DNA of 64,000 bases from Deltaproteobacteria bacterium (GCA_021802645.1 JAJZRO010000005.1:94281-158280), one strand, 5' to 3'; numbered from the stretch's first letter, positions 53,046 to 62,227 are shown. The notes: a model not told the origin generated them from the letters alone. Translations and numbers: made by a program.

Positions 53046-53072
53046 GGCGTTTGTGCTGGGGAGAAGGATTTT

Positions 53073-53357
53073 CTAGCAGCAGCCGCAGGAGCCGGTTTTG
53101 CCGCAGCTGGGGGCCGCGGATGAGCTGCTGGAAGAAGTGTCCGCGGAGGACGAGGAGCACTTCTTGGCCGCCCCGCCGTTGCTGCTGTAGCCGTCGGCGT
53201 ACCAGCCGCCGCCCTTGAGCTGGAAACTCGACTGGGAAATGATTTTCTTGAGAGTGCCGGCACAACTCGGGCAGGTGGTCAGCGGTTGCTCGGCAAGGCC
53301 CTGCCATTTCTCGATGACTTCCCGGCAGGATTGGCATTCGTATTCGTAGATGGGCAT
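53073..53357 (-). CDS. FmdB-family zinc-ribbon protein with Ser-rich, Cys-ended tail
   Basis: 94 residues. The N-terminal FmdB/CxxC zinc ribbon starts PIYEYECQSC and has CPSC. A GGGWYADGY segment follows, then a serine-rich linker, and the tail ends SCGKTGSCGCC. Such small proteins are widespread in Desulfobacterota; their function is unknown, and FmdB was named as a regulatory protein for formamidase and amidase. The start at 53357 has GGAGG upstream; the longer frame is not conserved. Confidence 0.85.
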   Translation of the reverse strand: MPIYEYECQSCREVIEKWQGLAEQPLTTCPSCAGTLKKIISQSSFQLKGGGWYADGYSSNGGAAKKCSSSSADTSSSSSSAAPSCGKTGSCGCC

Positions 53358-53644
53358 ACAAACCTCCGTAACGAAACAGTTGTGGTGCCAACAACGCGCC
53401 GCTTGCACGGTTGATCCGCGCATGGCCGATCCGGTAAGGCTGCTGGTGTCAGGATTGCGGAACCGGGGCGCTCAAACGGCTGTTAATGTAATGCCGGGAT
53501 GCGTTTCTGTCAATCGTGGCCGGTGATCTTGGTGTAATAATTTGAAATGATGAGGGAAATTTCGTCGGCCATGGCCGTGATTTTTTTCGGCCGGCCGGCG
53601 CCCGATACGGTATAGTAGGAACACGGATCATTGGGGAGGAACCT

Positions 53645-53953
53645 GTGCAGCAGATACTCACCGCCATGGCCACCGAGGGCATGGTGTTGGCCAAGGAAGT
53701 CCAAACACCCGAAGGCCGCGTGCTGTGCGGTAAAGGCACCGTGCTGTCCGATGGGGTCATTGCCCGGCTCCGGAGCATGGATATCCAGCGTATCACGGTG
53801 GAGGGCCATCCCGTCCCAGTGGAAGGGGAAAAGAGCCTGGAAGAGGAATTGGCCGAGTTGGACCGTCGTTTCAGCCGGGTGACCGACGTCGCGCCGCTCA
53901 TGTATCTCAAAAAGCGGCTGCGGGCGCGGCTTATTGCCGCACGGAGGCAATGA
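53645..53953 (+). CDS. Small protein resembling the N-terminal module of HD-GYP proteins
   Basis: 102 residues with a GTG start after GGGGAGGA. The first 55 residues (ATEGMVLAKEVQTPEGRVLC, then GTVLSDGVIARL and VEGHPV) form the small beta-rich module often found fused in front of HD-GYP or related signalling domains. A helical, arginine-rich C-terminus follows. Here it is free-standing and its stop overlaps the HDOD gene start. It probably acts with the HDOD protein; function unknown. Confidence 0.65.
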   Translation: MQQILTAMATEGMVLAKEVQTPEGRVLCGKGTVLSDGVIARLRSMDIQRITVEGHPVPVEGEKSLEEELAELDRRFSRVTDVAPLMYLKKRLRARLIAARRQ

Positions 53954-54843
53954 TGGTCGCCGACGACAAGGAAAAACTCCGCAAGTCCCTCCGGGAGATC
54001 AAGAACCTGCCGACCCTGCCGGGTATCGTCGCCAAGCTCTCGAAAATGGCGGAGAACCCGGACACCACCACCGCCCAGATGGGCCAGTTGATCGGCAAGG
54101 ATTACGTCCTGGCGGCGAAGCTGCTCAAACTGGTCAACTCCGCTTTTTACGGCTTTCCCCAACGGATCAGCTCGCTCAGCAGCGCGATCATCCTGCTGGG
54201 GTTCAACGTTATCAAGAGTCTCATCATCAGCGCCTCGATCTTTGAAATCATGGAAGATCAGGATATCGAGCTGTGGCAGCATTCGCTGGGCTGCGCGGTG
54301 GTCTGTAACGTGGTGGCGAGAAAACTCGGGGTGAACGATCCGGAGGAGGTCAGTACCGCCGGGTTGATCCACGATATCGGCAAGGTGGCGATCAAGATGG
54401 AGTTGCCGCAGCAGTATGCCGAGATCAACGTCATTGTCGCGGAACGGCAGATCGCCCGCCGCGTGGCGGAACTGGAGGTGCTGGACGTCGATCATGCCGA
54501 GGTCGGCGCCTGGCTCGCCAAAAAGTGGAATCTGCCGGTCAAATTGGTGGAGCCGGTGGCCTATCATCATGAGCCCGACCGGGCGAGCCGGCCGGTGAAG
54601 CTCGCGGCCGCCATTGTCCACTTCGGGGACGCCATGATCCGCGGCCTGGGTTATGGCCATGGTGCGGATATCTGGGTGCCCACCCTCAATCCTCAGGCCT
54701 GGGAGCTGCTCAAGCTCACCCCGCCGATCCTCGATGAGATCCTTGAGGAGGTCGAGGAAAAACTGTGGGACGTGCGGGACTTCAGCCTTGACATCAAGGC
54801 GGAGTTGGCTGCCGCGGCCAGCGCTGATCGGGGCGCATCGTAA
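53953..54843 (+). CDS. HDOD-domain signalling protein
   Basis: 296 residues with an HDOD domain (about 10-205; NLPTLPGIVAKL, LAAKLLKLVNSAFYGF, then LIHDIGKVAI and the HHEPDRA segment). Many HDOD domains lack catalytic residues; this one retains HD and an HH pair. HDOD proteins regulate motility, cell cycle or type IV pili through protein contacts. ATG 53953 is favoured by ACGGAGG five bases upstream; ATG 53950 overlaps the upstream stop. It is followed 20 bases later by a GGDEF gene. Confidence 0.88.
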   Translation: MVADDKEKLRKSLREIKNLPTLPGIVAKLSKMAENPDTTTAQMGQLIGKDYVLAAKLLKLVNSAFYGFPQRISSLSSAIILLGFNVIKSLIISASIFEIMEDQDIELWQHSLGCAVVCNVVARKLGVNDPEEVSTAGLIHDIGKVAIKMELPQQYAEINVIVAERQIARRVAELEVLDVDHAEVGAWLAKKWNLPVKLVEPVAYHHEPDRASRPVKLAAAIVHFGDAMIRGLGYGHGADIWVPTLNPQAWELLKLTPPILDEILEEVEEKLWDVRDFSLDIKAELAAAASADRGAS

Positions 54844-54863
54844 CCCTGCGAAAGATTCTTCCC

Positions 54864-55790
54864 ATGTCACGTCTGCTGGTTGCCGGATCAGAAACCTTCC
54901 TCGCCCAGGAATGCCGGGTGTTGCTGGAGGCCAAGGGGTATAAGCTGAAGGTCTGCCTCCGCCTTCAGGACGCGGTGGCCCAGATACTGGAAGATCCGCC
55001 CGACGTGTTGCTGGCCGAAAAGGGCTTTGCCGGCGACGGTGACCGCCAGCTCATCCGGGCGGTGAGCGCCTGTCTGCAGAAGGCCAACATCCCGGTACTG
55101 CTGGCCTTGGCCGAGACGGAACTCATCACCGAGATGGACTGGAACCAGTTCCCGGTGGACGACATCATTCTCCAGCCCTTCTCCGCGGAGATTCTCTTCG
55201 CCCGGCTGCGGCTGGCCGAGGCCAGGATGATGCGGGTCTTCGACAACAACCCGCTGTCGCGGCTGCCCGGCAACACCTCGATCCTGCGAGCGATTCAGAA
55301 GACCCTCGATAGCGACCACGGTTTCGGCATCTGCTACGTGGACATCGACAACTTCAAACCCTACAACGACCGCTATGGCTTTGCCCGCGGCGATGAGGTG
55401 ATCCTGATGGTCGCCCGCATCATCGTCAACGTGGTGGAGGAACTGGGCCGTGACGAGAGTTTTGTCGGCCATGTGGGCGGCGACGATTTCGTTTTCATCG
55501 TCCGCGAGGAGAAGGTCAGGCCGGTCTGTGAACGGGTGCTCAAGAATTTCGATTTGGTCCGCAACATGTTCCTCTCGGCCGAGGATGTGGCGGCCGGCGC
55601 CTTCATCGGCAAGGACCGCCAGAATCGCGAGACCCGTTTCGGTCTCTTGTCCATCTCCATCGCGGTGGTGACCACCGGCAGCGGCAAATACCACCACGCC
55701 GGCGAGGTGTCGGCGGTGGCCTCGCAGGTCAAGCACTACGTGAAACAACTGGAAGGCAGCAATTACCTGATCGACCGTCGTGAGGGATGA
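54864..55790 (+). CDS. Pseudo-receiver plus GGDEF-like domain protein
   Basis: 308 residues. The N-terminal half (1-120) folds like a response-regulator receiver, but the phosphorylation site region reads DVLLAEKGF without the usual Asp. A GGDEF domain (about 150-300) has YVDIDNFKPYND and GFARGDEVI. The signature is GGDDF rather than GG(D/E)EF, so cyclase activity is uncertain. It is the third gene of the HDOD operon. It could be a c-di-GMP synthase with an unusual loop or a c-di-GMP/GTP sensor. Confidence 0.85.
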   Translation: MSRLLVAGSETFLAQECRVLLEAKGYKLKVCLRLQDAVAQILEDPPDVLLAEKGFAGDGDRQLIRAVSACLQKANIPVLLALAETELITEMDWNQFPVDDIILQPFSAEILFARLRLAEARMMRVFDNNPLSRLPGNTSILRAIQKTLDSDHGFGICYVDIDNFKPYNDRYGFARGDEVILMVARIIVNVVEELGRDESFVGHVGGDDFVFIVREEKVRPVCERVLKNFDLVRNMFLSAEDVAAGAFIGKDRQNRETRFGLLSISIAVVTTGSGKYHHAGEVSAVASQVKHYVKQLEGSNYLIDRREG

Positions 55791-56060
55791 GCACGGCGTT
55801 TCCACCCCTGTCTGTTGTTTTGTTCCCTTCCCCGTTTTCTATTGTCATGATTTTTCGTCATTTTCCCCTTCGTCCCGATGATGGCGAGAGGCGGACGCGT
55901 GGCATGGCGTACCGTTATGAAAATGCAGTCGCCGAGAAGATGCCAAGAAGAGCGATTTTTTAATGAGTTTGACAAAGAGGTTGCTCCGGTGATTGGATTA
56001 CTGTAGAAAGAAAGCAGAACAATCAACTGGTGGTTTCCCATAATTCAGGAGGAAGTGTGT

Positions 56061-56525
56061 ATGGCAAAGTCTTTGGTTGAAATGGCCGCCGAACTGGTGC
56101 AGGCCCAGTGCGCCTCGAAGAGCATGACCACCGATGAGATCGCCCTGTCGTTGCAGAACACCTTCAATGCGCTCCAGGCACTGCAGCTCGATGAAGCAAA
56201 AGGCACCGCCGCCGAAGGGGGTGTGGTGCAGGGTCCGGCCATGAGTGCCGACAAGTCGATCCAGAAGAACAAGATCGTTTGTCTGGAATGCGGTCAGGAA
56301 TTCAAGATGCTCTCGCCGAAGCATCTGCGTTCCCACGGTTTGACCGGCAAGGAATACCGCAAGAAGCACGGCTTTTCCATGCGCCAGCCGCTGTGCGCCA
56401 AGACCCTTTCCGACCGGCGCAAGAAGGCCGGCAAGGACCGCGGCCTGCCCGAGAACCTGCGCAAGGCCATCGCCGCCCGCAAAAAGGGTGGCGCCACCAA
56501 GAAGGCCGCGGCGAAAAAGAAGTAA
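56061..56525 (+). CDS. MucR/Ros-family zinc-finger transcriptional regulator
   Basis: 154 residues. The central domain contains the prokaryotic zinc finger CLECGQEFKMLSPKHLRSHG followed by LTGKEYRKKHGFS, the MucR/Ros DNA-binding core. The C-terminus is unusually long and lysine/alanine-rich (KKGGATKKAAAKKK), histone-like. CAGGAGGA precedes ATG 56061. MucR proteins bind AT-rich DNA and are often autoregulated; the 270-base gap upstream is AT-rich. The gene is followed by a dispersed repeat and a terminator. Confidence 0.9.
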   Translation: MAKSLVEMAAELVQAQCASKSMTTDEIALSLQNTFNALQALQLDEAKGTAAEGGVVQGPAMSADKSIQKNKIVCLECGQEFKMLSPKHLRSHGLTGKEYRKKHGFSMRQPLCAKTLSDRRKKAGKDRGLPENLRKAIAARKKGGATKKAAAKKK

Positions 56526-56562
56526 TTCCAATTCTCAATCATTTGTATAACTTTGTCGGCTT

Positions 56563-56653
56563 CGCTGCGCGGCTCCTTGCCGGACTCGCTGTGCTGTACT
56601 GTCTCGTCGCTGCTCACTCGCCTTCGCGTTCTACTTTTGATTTAGAAATGGAA
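56563..56653. repeat. Dispersed intergenic repeat, copy 2
   Basis: Same elements as 32600-32711: CGCTGCGCGGCT (56563-56574), the identical 31-base core (56594-56624), GCGTTCT, and a TTGATTTAGAAATGGAA end. This copy lacks the hairpin insertion of copy 1. It begins 38 bases after the MucR stop. Confidence 0.7.
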
Positions 56654-56679
56654 TAAGTTCCCGTCTCCCGTTTTTCCAG

Positions 56680-56710
56680 GGCACCTTGGCCGCCGGCCGG
56701 GGTGCCTTTT
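56680..56710 (+). terminator. Terminator between MucR and murI
   Basis: GGCACC (56680-56685) pairs with GGTGCC (56701-56706), enclosing a GGCC-rich inner stem, followed by four T and a T-rich stretch. Confidence 0.75.
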
Positions 56711-56804
56711 CTTTTGCGCCCTCCTTGGTGGTTGACTTTTGCGCGGGGGGAAAGCATAGTGCGGGCAACGTGAATGCAACCAATTCAACCTGCGGCGTTT
56801 GGCT

Positions 56805-57599
56805 ATGATCGGTGTCTTTGACTCCGGCGTGGGCGGCATGACCGTGGCCCGCGCCATTGAACAGCTCCTGCCCCAGTACCCGCTGGTCTACTTCGGCGAC
56901 CTGGCCCGCACGCCCTATGGCTCCAAGAGCGCCGACACCATTGCCGGCTATTCCTGCCAGAACACCGAGTTTTTATTGGAGCAGGGGGCGAAGCTCATTG
57001 TCGTCGCCTGCAACACCGCGGCCTCCATCGCCTCCGACTTGTTGCGCCAGCGTTTTGAGGTGCCGATTTTCGAGGTGATCACCCCGGCGGTGCATACCGC
57101 CCTTCGTTGCACCACCAATGGCCGCATCGGCGTCATCGGCACCCGCGCCACCATCCGCAGCGGGGTCTACGAACGCACCATCAAGGAACAGCGCGAAGAC
57201 GCCCAGGTCTATTCTCAGGCCTGCCCGCTCTTGGTGCCGTTGGTCGAGGAGGGGTGGCTCGACAAGCGCGAGACCAAGATGATCGTCCGCCGCTACCTGC
57301 AGCCGCTCAAGAACAACCAGGTCGATACCTTTGTGCTGGGGTGCACCCATTACCCCTTGCTCAAGGAGATCATCCAGGCGCGGATCGGCAAGCAGGTGCA
57401 GGTGATCGATTCCTCCGCCGCCCTGGCCGCCGAGTTGCGCGACTATCTCGACCAGCATCCGGATCTGGCCCGTGAATTGGCGGCCAGTGGTCAGCCGAGC
57501 CGCTATTACGTCTCCGACATCACCGAGGCGGCCACCGCCATTGCCCAGCGCATCTTCGGCCGGCCGCTCACCCTGGAAAAGGTCCTCATGGACCACTGA
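56805..57599 (+). CDS. murI: Glutamate racemase
   Basis: 264 residues. It interconverts L- and D-glutamate for peptidoglycan. Both catalytic cysteines are present: VVACNTAAS (about residue 72) and LGCTHYPLL (about 184). The N-terminus has the typical IGVFDSGVGGMTV. ATG 56805 is the conserved start; no strong ribosome binding site is seen. It is the first gene of a seven-gene operon. Confidence 0.96.
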   Translation: MIGVFDSGVGGMTVARAIEQLLPQYPLVYFGDLARTPYGSKSADTIAGYSCQNTEFLLEQGAKLIVVACNTAASIASDLLRQRFEVPIFEVITPAVHTALRCTTNGRIGVIGTRATIRSGVYERTIKEQREDAQVYSQACPLLVPLVEEGWLDKRETKMIVRRYLQPLKNNQVDTFVLGCTHYPLLKEIIQARIGKQVQVIDSSAALAAELRDYLDQHPDLARELAASGQPSRYYVSDITEAATAIAQRIFGRPLTLEKVLMDH

Positions 57600-57610
57600 A
57601 AGAGGATGGT

Positions 57611-58273
57611 ATGCGCCTGATTCGCGTGCTCTCGCCAGTGCTGCTGCTGTTGTTGCTTGCCGTATCCACCCGGGCTTGGGCGGCCGAGCCCACGCCGGCC
57701 GAGGTCGCCCAGCGGTTGCAGCAGGCCTACGACCGCACCGCGAGCTTTTCCGCCCGCTTCGAGCAGCGCACCACCGTGCCCATGAGCAGCCGCAGCCGCA
57801 AGGGCAGCGGCACCGTGGTCTTTCTGAAGCCCTACAAGATGCGCTGGGACTACCAGCAGCCCGATGTCCAGGTGCTGGTGAGCGACGGCAAGCAGGTTTC
57901 GCTCTACGTGGCTGCCAGCCATCAGCTCATGGTGCGGACCATGGACGAATACCTCCAGTCCGATGTCACCTACGCCTTCTTTTCCGGCCGCGGCCGCATT
58001 ATGAAGGATTTCACCGTGGCCGCGGCGCCGCCGGAAAAGCAGCTGCGCGGTCTCTATGCCATCAAACTCACCCCCAAGGTCACCCATCCGCAGGTCGATT
58101 CCCTTACCCTCTGGGTGGACCCCAAGCAGTACTTCATCAGCCGGCTGGAGGTGGTGGATCAGTTCGGCAGCGTCACCACCCTGGTCTTTGCCAACATCGA
58201 GCTGAATCCGGCGGTGAAGCCGGCGCTCTTCCACTTTACCCCGCCCCCCGGCACCGAGATTCTGCAGCAGTGA
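57611..58273 (+). CDS. lolA: Outer-membrane lipoprotein carrier protein LolA
   Basis: 220 residues with a signal peptide (LLLLLLAVSTRAWA; cleavage about residue 24) and the LolA beta-barrel: TASFSARFEQRT, GSGTVVFLKPYKMRWDYQQP and KLTPKVTHPQ. It carries lipoproteins across the periplasm to the outer membrane. It lies 11 bases after murI and its stop overlaps the radical SAM gene start. Confidence 0.9.
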   Translation: MRLIRVLSPVLLLLLLAVSTRAWAAEPTPAEVAQRLQQAYDRTASFSARFEQRTTVPMSSRSRKGSGTVVFLKPYKMRWDYQQPDVQVLVSDGKQVSLYVAASHQLMVRTMDEYLQSDVTYAFFSGRGRIMKDFTVAAAPPEKQLRGLYAIKLTPKVTHPQVDSLTLWVDPKQYFISRLEVVDQFGSVTTLVFANIELNPAVKPALFHFTPPPGTEILQQ

Positions 58274-60057
58274 TGGCGGCACCGCGTCAGGCCGATAGCG
58301 CCGGGCGGTTCCGGCCGGCCCTGATCGCCATGCCGTGGCCGCTCTACCACCGGCCCTCCATCCAGCTTGGGGCGCTCAGCGCCTACCTCCGGCAGCAGGA
58401 TGGGGCGATGGAACCGGTGGCGCTCCATCCGTACCTTGAGGTAGCGCGGTTGCTCGGGCCGGCGACGTACCACCGCGTCAGCCAGAACCTCTGGCTCTGC
58501 GAGGCGCTCTATGCGCCGCTCCTCTTCCCGGAAATGCACGATGATGCCGCAAGGCTGGCCAAGAAGCTCATGGGCCGCCAGCCCTTTCTCGACTTCGACC
58601 GCACCGTGGCCTTGCTCCGCGACCACCTGGTCGGATGGGTCGACCGTCAGCCCTGGCAGACCTTTGGCCTCGCCGGTTTTTCCGTCTGCTTCCACCAGCT
58701 CTTTGCCTCGCTGGCCGCGGCCCGGGCGGTGAAAGCGGTCTGCCCGGAGCTGCCCGTCGTCTTTGGCGGCTCCTCCTGCGCCGATGAGGCCGGGGAGTCC
58801 CTGGCCCGCGCCTTTCCGTTTATCGACCATATCATCGCCGGGGAAGGGGAGGCGCCGCTCTTGGCCCTCTGCCGGCAGCTTGCCGGCCGCCCGGCTGCCG
58901 AGTCGGAAGCGGCCCAACTCCACGATCTGGCTGCCCTGCCAATGCCGGACTATGCCGCCTATTTTACCGAGATGGCCGCCACCTTCGGCCCGGGGCTGCC
59001 CTTTCTGCCCGAGCTGCCGGTGGAGTTCTCCCGCGGCTGCTGGTGGAACCGCTGCACCTTCTGCAACCTCAACCTCCAGTGGTGCGGCTACCGGGCCAAG
59101 AAGGCCGCGGCCATGGCCACCGAGGTGCGGACGCTTGCCGAGCGCCATAACGTGGCGGACTTTGCCTTCACCGACAACGTCCTGCCGCCCAAGGAGGCGC
59201 CCCGCTTTTTCGAGATAATGCGGGAGGCGGGGAGCGATCTCCGCTTCTTTGCCGAGATCCGCGCCAATCTGCGGTCCGCAGAGCTCGCCACCATGCGCCA
59301 AGGCGGCCTTACCGTGGTGCAGGCCGGCATCGAGGCGTTGAGCGATTCTCTTCTCCGCCGCATGGAAAAAGGCGCCACGGTCATGGATAACCTGGCCCTG
59401 ATGAAGGCGTGCCTTAGCCACGGCATCCGGCTCGAAGGCAACCTCATCACCGAATTCCCCGGCGCCACCACGGCCGAGGTCGAGGAGACCCTGGCCGTGC
59501 TCGACTTCCTCTGGCCCTTCCCGCCGCTCACCACCGCCGCCTTCTTCCTGGGCCACGGCAGCCCGGTGGCAGCCGCGCCGAGCGACTATGGCATCGCGGC
59601 AGTCACCAGCCATCCCCATTACCGGCAGCTCATCCCCAAGGCGGTGCTTGGCCAGCTCACCCTGCTCATCGGCGAGTATCGCGGCAACCGCAGCCAGGCC
59701 CGGAAACTTTGGGCGCCGGTGGTCAGGAAGGTCGCAGCCTGGCAGCGCTTCCACGCCAAGCGCGGCGAGTCGGCGGTCACCCGCCCCCTGTTAAACCTGC
59801 GCGACGGCGGTACCTTTCTCCTCATCCGCCAGGAGACCCCCGACGGGCAGGTGCTCCACCATCGGCTCAAGGGCACCTCCCGCGCCCTCTACCTCGCCTG
59901 CAATGAGGTCGTGGACCGCAGGGCCTTGCTGGAACGCTTCCCGCGTGTTACAGAGAACAACCTGATCGCCTTCCTCGACGAACTGGTGGCGAAACGGCTG
60001 CTCTTTGCCCAGGGCGATCGCTATCTGGCGCTGGCGGTGCGGGCAGGCAACGAATGA
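58273..60057 (+). CDS. B12-binding radical SAM protein of the RiPP-maturation type
   Basis: 594 residues. The N-terminal cobalamin-binding Rossmann domain (about 15-215) has FGLAGFSVCFHQLFASL, VVFGGSSCADE and HIIAGEGEAPL. The radical SAM core (about 250-450) has the cluster motif RGCWWNRCTFCNL, spaced C-x4-C-x2-C instead of the usual C-x3-C-x2-C. A C-terminal winged-helix-like part (about 510-590; LKGTSRALYLACNEVVDRR) follows. The pattern fits the B12/radical SAM enzymes that C-methylate ribosomal peptides. No precursor peptide is seen nearby. It overlaps lolA and runs into cobU; the product is unknown. Confidence 0.8.
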   Translation: MAAPRQADSAGRFRPALIAMPWPLYHRPSIQLGALSAYLRQQDGAMEPVALHPYLEVARLLGPATYHRVSQNLWLCEALYAPLLFPEMHDDAARLAKKLMGRQPFLDFDRTVALLRDHLVGWVDRQPWQTFGLAGFSVCFHQLFASLAAARAVKAVCPELPVVFGGSSCADEAGESLARAFPFIDHIIAGEGEAPLLALCRQLAGRPAAESEAAQLHDLAALPMPDYAAYFTEMAATFGPGLPFLPELPVEFSRGCWWNRCTFCNLNLQWCGYRAKKAAAMATEVRTLAERHNVADFAFTDNVLPPKEAPRFFEIMREAGSDLRFFAEIRANLRSAELATMRQGGLTVVQAGIEALSDSLLRRMEKGATVMDNLALMKACLSHGIRLEGNLITEFPGATTAEVEETLAVLDFLWPFPPLTTAAFFLGHGSPVAAAPSDYGIAAVTSHPHYRQLIPKAVLGQLTLLIGEYRGNRSQARKLWAPVVRKVAAWQRFHAKRGESAVTRPLLNLRDGGTFLLIRQETPDGQVLHHRLKGTSRALYLACNEVVDRRALLERFPRVTENNLIAFLDELVAKRLLFAQGDRYLALAVRAGNE

Positions 60058-60071
60058 GTAGGGATGCATCG

Positions 60072-60611
60072 ATGAGTACCCCCTTTACCATGCTGGTCCT
60101 GGGCGGCTGCCGCAGCGGCAAGAGTCGCTTTGCCGAGGAGTGGGTGGCGGCCCGTTTTCCCCGCCGGATTTTTTTGGCGACCATGGCCCGCACTGACGAC
60201 CAGGAAATGGACCACCGTATCACCTCGCACCGCGCACGCCGCACTGAAGGATGGCGCACGGTGGAGGAGCCGCTCGATCCGCTCCGGGTGCTGCGGAGCG
60301 AGCAGCATGAAACCGACGTCATCCTCATCGACTGCCTCACCCTCTGGCTCACCAACCTGCTGCTGCACGAGTTGACGGACGCCGAGATCGAGGGGGCAGT
60401 GGCCGAACTGGCCCAAGGGGTCGCGGCCAGCGCCGTGCCGGTGGTGATGGTGGCCAACGAGGTGGGGTTGGGCCTCGTGCCGGAATCACCCCTCGGCCGC
60501 CGCTTCCGGGACCTGGCTGGCTGGGCCAACCAGCAGATGGCCGCCGCGTGCAGCCACGTGGTATTGGTCACCGCTGGCCTGCCGCTGGCGCTGAAAGGAA
60601 CCCTGCCATGA
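60072..60611 (+). CDS. cobU: Adenosylcobinamide kinase/guanylyltransferase
   Basis: 179 residues. It phosphorylates adenosylcobinamide and attaches GMP in the nucleotide-loop pathway of B12. The P-loop is LGGCRSGKSRFAE (usually GGARSGKS). Other family blocks are FLATMARTDDQEMDHRI, HRARR, VILIDCLTLWLTNLL and VANEVGLGLVPE. ATG 60072 has a GTAGGG eight bases upstream; ATG 60054 overlaps the radical SAM stop and is an alternative. It overlaps cobD by ATGA. Confidence 0.93.
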   Translation: MSTPFTMLVLGGCRSGKSRFAEEWVAARFPRRIFLATMARTDDQEMDHRITSHRARRTEGWRTVEEPLDPLRVLRSEQHETDVILIDCLTLWLTNLLLHELTDAEIEGAVAELAQGVAASAVPVVMVANEVGLGLVPESPLGRRFRDLAGWANQQMAAACSHVVLVTAGLPLALKGTLP

Positions 60612-61693
60612 ACCGTATCAATCCGCTTGTTGTCCACGGCGGCAATATCCTCGCCACTGCCAAGGCGCTCGGCTGCGCGGTGAATGAGCTCATCGACCTG
60701 AGCAGCAACCTCACGCCCTTCGGCACCATGCCGGGGCTGGAGGCGGCGCTCATGGCCGGGCTGGCCGAGATCCGCTATCTGCCGGAGAGCGGCAGCGAGT
60801 CGCTCTGCGCCCTCTTTGCCGAGAAAAACGGTATCGCCGCGAGCCAGGTCCTGGCGGGCAACGGCACTACCGAATTCATCTACGCGGTGCCCGCGGCCTT
60901 TGGCTGCCAGCGGGCAATGATCGTCAACCCCACCTATGCCGACTACGCCACCGCCTGCCAATGGGCCGGAGTGGCGGCCGAGGGTTTCCCGCTGGACCCG
61001 GCCGCGGGCTTCCGCCTCGACCTCGCGGCCCTCGCGGCGAAGCTCACCGGCGGGGAACTGGTCTTTGTCTGCAACCCCAACAACCCCACCGGCGTGCTCA
61101 CCCCCCCGGCGGCCATCCTCGACCTGGCGCGCAATAAGCCGGACTCCCTCTTCCTGGTGGACGAGTCCTATCTGCCCTTTACCCGCGAGGAGTCGTTGCT
61201 GACTCTTCCGCTGCCCGAGAACCTGCTGGTGCTCTTCTCCGCCTCGAAGATCTATGGCATCCCCGGCCTGCGGCTCGGCTTCCTCGCCGGTAGTGCGGCC
61301 CGCATCGCCCGGCTGGGCGAGCGGGTCAAACCCTGGGGGGTGAACCGGCTGGCCCAGCTTGCCGGGGAATATGCCCTGCGCCACGGCGATGCCTACTGCG
61401 CCGAGGTGGTCCGCTTTGTCGAGTCCGAGCGGCCGCGGGTGATGGCCGCCCTCGCCGCCCTGCCTGGGGTGGCGCCCATCGACGGTGCGGCCAACTTCAT
61501 CCTGAGCCGCCTCACCGGCTCGGTGCGGGCGCCGGAGCTGAAGAGTGCGCTGCTGCGCGAACGGATCATGATCCGCGACTGCGCCAACTTCGCCACCCTG
61601 GATGACCGCTATTTCCGCATCTCGCTGAAAGACCAAGCCACCAACGACCGCGCCCTGGCCGCCATGCGCGTCTTTTTCGGAGTTGCTCCATGA
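60608..61693 (+). CDS. cobD: Threonine-phosphate decarboxylase-like PLP enzyme (cobalamin side chain)
   Basis: 361 residues, a class I/II aminotransferase fold. It starts HGGNILATAKALG and has LSSNLTPFG, the substrate segment of CobD/CobC. NPNNPTG follows, and the PLP lysine is in LFSASKIYGIPGLRLGF. CobD makes (R)-1-aminopropan-2-ol phosphate for the B12 nucleotide loop. Adjacency and overlap with cobU support this over histidinol-phosphate aminotransferase. It overlaps the phosphodiesterase gene by ATGA. Confidence 0.88.
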   Translation: MNRINPLVVHGGNILATAKALGCAVNELIDLSSNLTPFGTMPGLEAALMAGLAEIRYLPESGSESLCALFAEKNGIAASQVLAGNGTTEFIYAVPAAFGCQRAMIVNPTYADYATACQWAGVAAEGFPLDPAAGFRLDLAALAAKLTGGELVFVCNPNNPTGVLTPPAAILDLARNKPDSLFLVDESYLPFTREESLLTLPLPENLLVLFSASKIYGIPGLRLGFLAGSAARIARLGERVKPWGVNRLAQLAGEYALRHGDAYCAEVVRFVESERPRVMAALAALPGVAPIDGAANFILSRLTGSVRAPELKSALLRERIMIRDCANFATLDDRYFRISLKDQATNDRALAAMRVFFGVAP

Positions 61694-62202
61694 GAATCGC
61701 CATCATGTCCGACACCCACGACCACATCGCCAACCTGCGGGCCGCAGTGACCTACTGCAATGCCTATGGCGTGAGCCTGCTCATCCACTGCGGCGACCTC
61801 ATCTCGCCCTTCATGCTGGACGAACTCGCCCAGTTCGGCGGTGCCGCCCATCTGGTCTACGGCAACAACGCGGGCGACCAGCACCTCATCTCGCAGTGGT
61901 GCGGCAACCGTTACCCGTCCATCAGCCACCACGGCACCTTTGGCGCAGTGGAGGCGGGCGGCCTCAAGATCGCCTTCACCCATTACCCCCAACTGGCACG
62001 CGGCATCGCCAGCCAGGGCAGCTTCGACGTGGTCTGCTGCGGCCACAACCACCGCTACGGGGTCGAGCGGATCAACGAGACCCTGCTCATCAACCCCGGC
62101 GAGCTGCTGGGCAAGGACGACCAGCCCGGCTTCTGTATCCTCGACTGCGCCACCAGCGACGTGGAACGGGTGGAGATCGGCGCGCGTTTTTTCAAGGAAT
62201 AA
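61690..62202 (+). CDS. YfcE/MJ0936-type metallophosphoesterase
   Basis: 170 residues. Calcineurin-like metal motifs in order: SDTHDH, HCGDLISP, GNNAGD (in place of GNCD), a THYP histidine and CGHNHRYG. Family members hydrolyse phosphodiesters in vitro; the natural substrate is unknown. It overlaps cobD by four bases and ends 25 bases before the S1 gene. Confidence 0.88.
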   Translation: MRIAIMSDTHDHIANLRAAVTYCNAYGVSLLIHCGDLISPFMLDELAQFGGAAHLVYGNNAGDQHLISQWCGNRYPSISHHGTFGAVEAGGLKIAFTHYPQLARGIASQGSFDVVCCGHNHRYGVERINETLLINPGELLGKDDQPGFCILDCATSDVERVEIGARFFKE

Positions 62203-62227
62203 CCACAAGCGAAGGAGTACGACCGAG

